The position numbers and the translations under genes are program-made. A DNA stretch of 64,000 nt. It comes from Anaerolineaceae bacterium (GTDB lineage: Bacteria; Chloroflexota; Anaerolineae; Anaerolineales; Anaerolineaceae). Each line of letters begins with the position of its first letter. The stretch's first letter is position 1. Positions 57,083 through 64,000 of this stretch are shown here, in pieces. The stretch covers positions 1 through 64,000 of the forward strand of contig JAJUGU010000001.1 of NCBI GenBank assembly GCA_029265815.1, read 5' to 3'. The notes beneath the pieces are model-generated. The model did no database searches. It had not been told where the DNA came from and worked only from the letters and a program-made list of their open reading frames with translations.

Positions 57083-57822
57083 TGCGTATTTGTGAGAATC
57101 CTGAAGGTTGGAAAGAAAAGAAAAAAATTCTGGTTATTCTGGCGCATCCAGATGACCCTGAATTTTTTTGTGGTGCAACGATAGCTAGATGGTGCGAACT
57201 GGGGCATGAGGTGAATTATTGCCTGATTACAAACGGCCAGCGTGGAGCTCAGGATTCTAAAGTTTCGGTGTCTGAAATTGAGCAAACACGCATTCGTGAA
57301 CAGAAATCTGCTGCCCAATTGTTAGGCGTTTCAAGTGTGAAATTTTTAGGTTTTATGGATGGTGACTTGATTCCGGACCTCGAGTTGCGAAGAGAAATCA
57401 TTCGAGAAATTCGCCTGGCTAAACCAAATATTATTGTCACTTGTGATCCACAGAACCTATTTCCAGCTGAAAATCGTATTAATCACCCAGATCACCGCGC
57501 TGCCGGGCAGGTTGTAATCGACGCAGTATTCCCAAACGCGGGAAATTTCCACTATACAATCAAAAATGTGAATCATACGATATTAGAACCACACCAGGTG
57601 GAAGAAGTATGGCTTGCATTAACACATCAACCAAATCTAACCATGGAAGTTTCTGTTTATTTCAATAAAAAAGTAGAAGCGATTACTTGCCATGAGTCTC
57701 AACTCAATGAGACCCCTGATAAGTTTCGAGAAAAGTATCGTTTACGTTGGGAACCTGATCCTGAAGACGGGCGATTGAAATACTTTGAGAAATTTAAAAG
57801 AATCCAGCTAGTTAATAAATAA
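57061..57822 (+). CDS. PIG-L/LmbE-family deacetylase (start at 57061 or ATG 57082)
   Basis: LVILAHPDDPEFFCGATIARWCELGHEV, INHPDHRAAGQVVIDA. Confidence 0.9.
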   Translation: MQPEEPLMRICENPEGWKEKKKILVILAHPDDPEFFCGATIARWCELGHEVNYCLITNGQRGAQDSKVSVSEIEQTRIREQKSAAQLLGVSSVKFLGFMDGDLIPDLELRREIIREIRLAKPNIIVTCDPQNLFPAENRINHPDHRAAGQVVIDAVFPNAGNFHYTIKNVNHTILEPHQVEEVWLALTHQPNLTMEVSVYFNKKVEAITCHESQLNETPDKFREKYRLRWEPDPEDGRLKYFEKFKRIQLVNK

Positions 57823-57851
57823 ACTGATTAATAAGATTATATATTATCAAT

Positions 57852-57900
57852 AACAATGATAGATATCATCGTTGACTTTTTGTATTGATTCTGGTAAACT
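57852..57900 (+). promoter_or_regulatory. Promoter TTGACT-N17-TAAACT with overlapping palindromic operator upstream of the GntR gene
   Basis: AACaATGATA-GA-TATCATcGTT (57852-57873) runs into the -35 at 57872; -10 at 57895-57900. Confidence 0.7.
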
Positions 57901-57937
57901 TTAATCATCGGAATAATCATATTAATAATGAGTTCTT

Positions 57938-58639
57938 ATGGTTGGATCCTCATCATCAAAATCAAGTTTATCCGAGTTTCTTCGATATCTGGCTGAAATC
58001 CCTGAAAAAGGTGATCAGCGAATTCCTCCCTTAAATGAACTCAGTCATCAATTGGGTTTAAGTGTTGCAACCTTGCGAGAGCAATTGGAGGTTGCTCGAA
58101 TATTAGGTGTGGTAGAAGTAAAACCCAAGGCGGGTATTCGAAAACTTCCATATGATTTTCGGCCAGCGCTTATTACCAGCCTCGAGTATGCTGTGGAAGC
58201 TGGATCGTTTTCATTTCAAATGTTCTCAGATTTACGCAAGCATCTCGAAACAGCTTATTTTATTGAAGCTGCACAATCATTAAATTCATCTGATATTGAA
58301 AGTCTGTCTGATCTCGTAAAGTCAGCCCAGGAAAAAATTTCTCGTGTCCCAGGACAGGTTCCAGTTAGTGAACATAAAAAATTTCATCTATTGATGTACA
58401 CGAAATTAAATAATCCTTATCTTTCTGGCTTCTTCGAAGCATTTTGGGAGGTTTATCGGATTGCTGGATTAGAGATTTATCCCGACATTACTTATGCTGA
58501 ACGAGTTTGGCAATATCATGCTCGTATTATCGAACAGATAAAAATTGGTAATTATTCACAAGGTTTAAAGTACCTGGTTGAACACATGGAACTGGTTAAC
58601 CAGAGGGTAAAGGAACCTCCCAGGTTATCGTTTGAATAA
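57938..58639 (+). CDS. GntR-family (FadR/FCD-like) transcriptional regulator
   Basis: wHTH IPPLNELSHQLGLSVATLREQLEVARILGVVEVKPKAGIRK plus helical FCD-like C-terminus. Confidence 0.85.
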   Translation: MVGSSSSKSSLSEFLRYLAEIPEKGDQRIPPLNELSHQLGLSVATLREQLEVARILGVVEVKPKAGIRKLPYDFRPALITSLEYAVEAGSFSFQMFSDLRKHLETAYFIEAAQSLNSSDIESLSDLVKSAQEKISRVPGQVPVSEHKKFHLLMYTKLNNPYLSGFFEAFWEVYRIAGLEIYPDITYAERVWQYHARIIEQIKIGNYSQGLKYLVEHMELVNQRVKEPPRLSFE

Positions 58640-58664
58640 TCTCATTCTTGGAGCACATTCGTTT

Positions 58665-60479
58665 ATGAATCTGAATCGTATGATAGAGAATGATTTTTGC
58701 ATCACTTTTAGTACTATAAATGGATCTGGAAGTGCTACAGCAAATATCACACTCATGCGCGCTCTATTCCGTATGGGGATCCCTGTTTCTGGGAAAAATA
58801 TCTTTCCATCCAATATTCAAGGTCAGCCAACATGGTTCACCCTTCGATTAAGCAAAGATGGATACCTGGCAAGAGTACAAGAAGACGATATTGTTGTGGC
58901 AATGAATCCTAGTACGATTGGCAAGGATATTGATGCATTGGTGTCGGGTGGTGTATTGCTAATCCCAGATGATTTCAAGATTAATGGTGAAATCAGAACA
59001 GATATTGTTTTATATCGTATGCCCGTTCGAAAATTAATCAGAGAAGCCAATGTTTCACCGCAGCTGCGTGATTATGTTGCCAACATGGTTTATGTAGGGG
59101 TACTTGCGCATCTGTTAAAAATCGATATGGATAAGATCTACCAGGCACTTGATTTCCATTTCAAGAGTAACCAGAAGGCGATTAATACAAATTTTGATGT
59201 TGTCAAAGCCGCTTTTGAGTGGGCGACTGAAAACCTGGAAAAAAAGGATCGTTATATCACTGCTCCAATGAAAGGTACCGAGGATTACATCATGACCGAT
59301 GGAAATACCGCGGCAGCATTGGGGTCCATTTATGGCGGGATGCAATTTGCTGCATGGTATCCTATCACTCCAGCGACCAGCCTGGCTGAAACATTGAATG
59401 AATATTTACCAAAGTTGCGTATTGACGAAGCAACTGGTAAAGAGACTTATGCCGTAGTTCAAGCTGAAGATGAGCTGGCTGCCATTGGTATGGCGATTGG
59501 TGCAGGGTGGGGAGGGCTGCGGGCAATGACTTCCACGTCAGGTCCCGGTTTATCACTGATGACCGAATACTTAGGGCTGGCTTACTATGCTGAAGTGCCG
59601 GTTGTCGTTTGGGATGTGCAGCGTGTTGGTCCGAGCACGGGGATGCCAACCCGTACCTCACAGGGTGATCTGACCATGGTCAATTTCATTAGTCATGGCG
59701 ACTCTCAAATGATCATTCTGATTCCTGGTTCAGTCAATGAATGTTTTGAATTTGGCTGGAGAGCCTTTGATTTTGCAGAGCGTTTTCAAACACCAGTGAT
59801 TGTTTTATCAGATCTTGATTTCGGGATGAATCAATGGATAACCAAGAAATTTGATTATCCGGATCTACCGATGGATCGAGGCAAGGTTCTCTGGGAAGAC
59901 GACCTTGAAAAAATGCTTGAGAAGAATAATGGTGTTTGGGGAAGATACCTGGATATTGACGGAGATGGAATCCCATACCGCACGGTTGTTGGTAATCAGC
60001 ATCCGAAGAGCGGATATTTTACCCGCGGGACGAGTCATGACGAATTTGCTAATTACTCTGAAGACAGTGTAGTATGGGAAGAGGTTTTCGCTCGAATAGC
60101 CAAAAAATTTGACACCGCCAAGAAAGAATTGCCCAAACCTGAAATTCTTCTGCAGCCTGGAGCTGAAGTGGGTATCATCTCTTCTGGCTCAGCGGATCCT
60201 GCAGTAATCGAAGCACGGGATCTGTTAAAAGCTGAAGGTTTAAGAACAGATTATCTACGAATCCGCAGTTTGCCATTTTCAGATGAAATCAAAAAATTTA
60301 TCGAGTCTCATAAAGAGGTATATGTTGTTGAGATCAATCGTGACGGTCAGCTTTTCCAGTTATTAACGATGGAATATCCAGATATTGCGAATAGACTTCG
60401 AAAGGCTGCGCATATGGATGGACTTCCACTGACTGCAAAATGGATAAAGAATAAAGTATTGGCAAAGGAGGAGAAGTAA
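58665..60479 (+). CDS. 2-oxoacid:ferredoxin oxidoreductase, gamma-alpha fused subunit
   Basis: N-terminal gamma domain (GSGSATANITLMRALFRMGIPVSGKNIFPSNIQGQPTWFTLRLS), alpha domain (YPITPATSLAETL, TSTSGPGLSLMTEYLGLAYYAEVPVVVWDVQRVGPSTGMPT); ATG 58665 (ORF can extend to TTG 58632). Confidence 0.9.
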   Translation: MNLNRMIENDFCITFSTINGSGSATANITLMRALFRMGIPVSGKNIFPSNIQGQPTWFTLRLSKDGYLARVQEDDIVVAMNPSTIGKDIDALVSGGVLLIPDDFKINGEIRTDIVLYRMPVRKLIREANVSPQLRDYVANMVYVGVLAHLLKIDMDKIYQALDFHFKSNQKAINTNFDVVKAAFEWATENLEKKDRYITAPMKGTEDYIMTDGNTAAALGSIYGGMQFAAWYPITPATSLAETLNEYLPKLRIDEATGKETYAVVQAEDELAAIGMAIGAGWGGLRAMTSTSGPGLSLMTEYLGLAYYAEVPVVVWDVQRVGPSTGMPTRTSQGDLTMVNFISHGDSQMIILIPGSVNECFEFGWRAFDFAERFQTPVIVLSDLDFGMNQWITKKFDYPDLPMDRGKVLWEDDLEKMLEKNNGVWGRYLDIDGDGIPYRTVVGNQHPKSGYFTRGTSHDEFANYSEDSVVWEEVFARIAKKFDTAKKELPKPEILLQPGAEVGIISSGSADPAVIEARDLLKAEGLRTDYLRIRSLPFSDEIKKFIESHKEVYVVEINRDGQLFQLLTMEYPDIANRLRKAAHMDGLPLTAKWIKNKVLAKEEK

Positions 60480-60481
60480 AA

Positions 60482-61528
60482 ATGACCGCACCTTCATCTT
60501 CGACTACACAAATAACAAACCAAGTTGGTTTGACCAAGGCCGATTATAAGGGCGCACCTTCTACGCTTTGTCAGGGATGTGGGCATAATGGTATTGCAGC
60601 TCAAATTGTTACTGCGTGTTATGAAATGAACCTGCTGCCCGAAAAAGTAGTCAAGTTTAGTGGTATTGGCTGTTCCAGCAAAAGTCCTACCTATTTTTTA
60701 GGTCGTTCTTTTAGTTTTAACGGTCTTCATGGAAGAATGCCTTCACTGGCCTTAGGAGCCCTTTTTGCAGATCACACATTAGAAGCGATCGGTTTGAGTG
60801 GCGATGGAGATACGGCGAGTATCGGGCTCGGGCAGTTCAAACACCTGGTGCGTCGAAATTTACCAATGGTATACATTGTTGAGAATAACGGTGTCTACGG
60901 TTTGACCAAAGGACAGTTTTCAGCCACCGCAGAAAAAGGGTTATACCTGAAAAAACAGGGAACAAATCCATTCTTACCAATTGATATTGCTATGGAAGCG
61001 CTGGTTTCAGGCGCAACTTTTGTAGCGCGATCATTTGCTGGTGATCCAAAGCAGGTAAAGGAGTTGATTAAAGCTGCCATTGCTCACGATGGAATTGCAG
61101 TTATCGATATTATCAGTCCATGCGTTACTTTTCACAATCATGAAAATTCGTTTCACTCATATTCATTTGGTAAAGTTCACGAAGAACCACTTCACGAAAT
61201 TTCGCTCGTTCTGGCACGCGAAGAAATCACCGTGGATGACTTTGAAACGGGTGAAGTGCGTGAAGTAACCATGCATGATGGCAGCACGGTTATTCTTAAG
61301 AAACTTGAGAATGAATATGATCCGACTGATAAGTGGCAGGCTTTACGCACGCTCGAGGAAGCCGCGAATAACAACTGGTTGTTAACTGGTCTGCTCTATG
61401 TCGAACCAAACGCGCCGACACTTTTTGATAAATACAACCTGCCAGACACTCCATTGAATCGGCTGCCTGCAGAAAAACTCCGACCAGTCAGAGAGACACT
61501 CGAAAAAATCAATGCGATGATGTTCTGA
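60482..61528 (+). CDS. 2-oxoacid:ferredoxin oxidoreductase beta subunit
   Basis: CQGCGHNGIAAQI, GIGCSSKSPTYFLGRSFSFNGLHGRMPSLALG, SGDGDTASIGLGQFKHLVRRN. Confidence 0.93.
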   Translation: MTAPSSSTTQITNQVGLTKADYKGAPSTLCQGCGHNGIAAQIVTACYEMNLLPEKVVKFSGIGCSSKSPTYFLGRSFSFNGLHGRMPSLALGALFADHTLEAIGLSGDGDTASIGLGQFKHLVRRNLPMVYIVENNGVYGLTKGQFSATAEKGLYLKKQGTNPFLPIDIAMEALVSGATFVARSFAGDPKQVKELIKAAIAHDGIAVIDIISPCVTFHNHENSFHSYSFGKVHEEPLHEISLVLAREEITVDDFETGEVREVTMHDGSTVILKKLENEYDPTDKWQALRTLEEAANNNWLLTGLLYVEPNAPTLFDKYNLPDTPLNRLPAEKLRPVRETLEKINAMMF

Positions 61529-61547
61529 TCAGGGTGTTCGAAGTAGT

Positions 61548-62660
61548 TTATATGAATTTTTGGTATGTTCGGTGAATTTTTGTAATCGTTACACCTAAGT
61601 TCTGCATATCTGACTTGCTGCGGAAGTTGCGTTCATCTACTTGAACCACTTCCGCTTTTTTAAGCCTTGGACTGCTTAGAACTTTATCCAGTTCAGAATA
61701 GAGTAAGACATTACCACCTAGACCCTGGTATTGTGGCAATAGACCTATTCCGTTCAGGTCTACAACGGTAGGATGTTTTTTTTCAATCGAGAGAGCCAGC
61801 CAGCCAAAAGGAAACAAATGACCACCACATTTCTTCAATGATTTGTTAATATTCGGATAAGCAATAATAAAACCAGCAATATCTCCATTATGCAGTATCA
61901 ATTTTATAAATCTCGGGTCGGCGATGGCCAGTATGTTGCGTGAGATCATCTCAAATTCTTCTGAAGTGGAAGGATAGTAATTTGGATTCGACGCAAATGC
62001 TGCATGATGTACATCGTCAATTTTAGAAATCCAGGGAACAATTTCTGAAAGCGTTTGAAAACTGATGACCTGAAAATTCCCTCTTGCCATCACTTTTTTG
62101 GCGATTTCATGAATCACTGGATCGGGATGTTTGTCGAGTATACCGGAGTAATGGTCGAAGGCCTTGCTATAACCGCAAGATTCGATCAATGGACCGTAAT
62201 AAGAATGATTGTATGGTATTCCCATAGCAGGAAGAGTATCGAATCCTTCCACAAGAATTCCTATCCCGCTTGAGCGGAGGAATCCGCGAGCTCCAAGTAT
62301 CGATTTTAGACCACGCTTCTGGCTCCAGTCTTCAATAGCGTCGAACAATCTGGCTGCAACCTGTTGATCTTCGATGCAATCAAAGTAATAGAAAAAAGCA
62401 GTTTCAGTATGATGAAACATGCAATAATTCTTGTTGTGGAGGATACAAATTCGTCCGAGGACTTCTTTTTTGGATTCCACAACAAAGAAATCAGCTTCTG
62501 AATGTACATAGAAAGGGTGATTCTTTTGGCTCATAACCCTTTCTATCTCACCAGGGAGGGGGGGGACCCAATATGAATTACCTCTGTAAAGTGAGTAAGA
62601 TAGTGATTTAAATTTGCGGCATTCAGATCGTTTATCTTTGACTAATTTTCGAGTTTCCAT
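61548..62660 (-). CDS. GNAT-like acyltransferase family protein
   Basis: GNSYWVPPLPGEIERVMSQKNHPFY, LFDAIEDWSQKRGLKSILGARGF, VVDLNGIGLLPQYQGLGGNVLLYSELDK. Confidence 0.65.
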   Translation of the reverse strand: METRKLVKDKRSECRKFKSLSYSLYRGNSYWVPPLPGEIERVMSQKNHPFYVHSEADFFVVESKKEVLGRICILHNKNYCMFHHTETAFFYYFDCIEDQQVAARLFDAIEDWSQKRGLKSILGARGFLRSSGIGILVEGFDTLPAMGIPYNHSYYGPLIESCGYSKAFDHYSGILDKHPDPVIHEIAKKVMARGNFQVISFQTLSEIVPWISKIDDVHHAAFASNPNYYPSTSEEFEMISRNILAIADPRFIKLILHNGDIAGFIIAYPNINKSLKKCGGHLFPFGWLALSIEKKHPTVVDLNGIGLLPQYQGLGGNVLLYSELDKVLSSPRLKKAEVVQVDERNFRSKSDMQNLGVTITKIHRTYQKFI

Positions 62661-62680
62661 ATCCTCTGTTCGCTCTAGTC

Positions 62681-64000
62681 TTAGACTTCTTTCCCAATCG
62701 TATGGAGCAATGCAAGATTTGGTAGGCGCATCGCTCCAACTGGAAAACCAGAAATCAATACTACCTGTTCTCCCACTTTGAGGTGTTTTCGTTCTTTGAA
62801 ATGACGATCTACACTTTGAACCATTTCTTCGAGGCTATTTGAAAATTGAACCAGCGCTGGGGTGACTCCCCAGTACATACTCAACAGGGATAATGTGCGG
62901 GGTTCGGGCGTGAAAGCAATTATCGGTACCCTTGGACGGGCTTTCGACATTAAAAGGGCTGTTTTTCCGCTTTGGGTAAAAACTGCAATATTTGAGACAT
63001 TTCGGTCATGAGCAAGAGTTTTCGCCGCGTTTGAAATCACCAGCGCATCATCTTTGAGGGCTTCCTTTGGAAATTCTTCGACATGGCTCCATTCTGCCAT
63101 ATGCTTTTCTGCTTCACGTATAATTGAATCCATCATTTTTACACTTTCCACGGGAAATTCGCCAGAGGCTGTTTCACCGGAGAGCATTACCGCATCAGTT
63201 CCGTCAAAAATTGCATTGGCGACATCGGATGCTTCAGCTCGTGTAGGACGCGGATTATTGATCATTGACTCTAACATCTGCGTAGCAGTGATCACGACTT
63301 TTGCATGACGGTTTGCACTTTGAATGATCTCTTTTTGAACAATCGGAACCTGTGCTGGTGAGGTTTCCACTCCCAAATCTCCACGGGCAACCATGACTCC
63401 ATCAGCTGCGTGCATAATCGCGTGTAGATTTTTCACCGCTTCAGGTCGCTCAAGTTTTGCAATGATGGGGGTATTCGCACGGGATGGGTTAAGCGCTTTC
63501 ATCGTCTCCCGCACGAGTAGAACATCTAATTCGGATTCAACAAAGGAAATCGCTACAAAATCTACGCAGTTTGCCAATCCAAATTCGAGATCCTGACGAT
63601 CTTTCTCGGTAAAACGAGGAATTCCAAGATCTGCACCGGGCAGGTTTACACCTTTGTGCGATTTTAATAAACCACCTTGAACAACACGGGTTTTGACCAC
63701 TTCTCCGACAACAGAAGTCACCAGTAATTCCAATTTTCCATCATCAAGCAGGATTCGATTACCAGCTTTTACGCCACGTGAGAGATTTGGAACATCAAGA
63801 GGCAGAGATTTCTCATCACCCTCAAAATCTACTGATTGTGTACCAATTGTGAATAGATTTAATTGAGAGCCATCTCTTAATATGATTCCATCAGGGGGTA
63901 GAATACCAACACGCAATTTTGGGCCCTGAAGGTCTTGCAGAATAGCCACAGGTTTCCCCAGTTCTTTTGAGCACTCACGCACCAGGTTTAAGGTTGTCAG
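62681..64000 (-). CDS. pyk: Pyruvate kinase, 5' end beyond the window
   Basis: LQDLQGPKLRVG, LVSKGDLG-type MVARGDLGVE, ITATQMLESMINNPRPTRAEASDVANAIFDGTDAVMLSGETASGEFP; reading frame open through position 64000. Confidence 0.95.
   Translation of the reverse strand: MTTLNLVRECSKELGKPVAILQDLQGPKLRVGILPPDGIILRDGSQLNLFTIGTQSVDFEGDEKSLPLDVPNLSRGVKAGNRILLDDGKLELLVTSVVGEVVKTRVVQGGLLKSHKGVNLPGADLGIPRFTEKDRQDLEFGLANCVDFVAISFVESELDVLLVRETMKALNPSRANTPIIAKLERPEAVKNLHAIMHAADGVMVARGDLGVETSPAQVPIVQKEIIQSANRHAKVVITATQMLESMINNPRPTRAEASDVANAIFDGTDAVMLSGETASGEFPVESVKMMDSIIREAEKHMAEWSHVEEFPKEALKDDALVISNAAKTLAHDRNVSNIAVFTQSGKTALLMSKARPRVPIIAFTPEPRTLSLLSMYWGVTPALVQFSNSLEEMVQSVDRHFKERKHLKVGEQVVLISGFPVGAMRLPNLALLHTIGKEV

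Noticed and set aside
62681-63982. Pyruvate kinase as a complete ORF starting at 63982
   Set aside because: The N-terminal TIGPAS/NFSHG region is missing and the frame stays open to 64000, so the gene is truncated by the window.
1-64000. CRISPR array, prophage, transposase or integrase
   Set aside because: No regularly spaced direct repeats with unique spacers and no transposase/integrase/phage structural proteins seen; the 85-bp repeat has no variable spacers.

Overview
The window is a gene-dense bacterial chromosome segment. Gene content looks like an anaerobic, fermentative Chloroflexota/Anaerolineae-type organism, but that is inference and I could not test it. Most of it is housekeeping: rel, pfkA, prfB, ftsY, rlmN, clpP, tig, tRNA-Leu, secDF, rpmF, hflX, trmFO, alaS, gcvH/PA/PB, glmS, ricT-like and a 3'-end pyruvate kinase. 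It also has an anaerobic metabolism set: ADP-forming acyl-CoA synthetase, an AOR-family oxidoreductase and a two-subunit 2-oxoacid:ferredoxin oxidoreductase. The most interesting locus is about 30.0-43.0 kb, a co-directional, apparently self-contained sigma-54 module. Its parts are: (i) rpoN with a zinc-ribbon insertion; (ii) a soluble PAS/GAF histidine kinase; (iii) an NtrC-type activator with no C-terminal HTH, a GAFTSA instead of GAFTGA loop and an Asn in Walker B; (iv) two near-identical perfect-spacing -24/-12 promoters, one before rpoN and one immediately after the activator stop codon; and (v) a downstream operon of a two-TM protein, a ~1770-aa TPR protein and, via an ATGA overlap, a leaderless C25/caspase-like cysteine peptidase. 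Other notable signals are a prfB +1 programmed frameshift, a glmS ribozyme, a hairpin sequestering the rpmF ribosome-binding site, a GntR operator/promoter, and an 85-bp tandem repeat carrying a terminator-like hairpin at the left edge.
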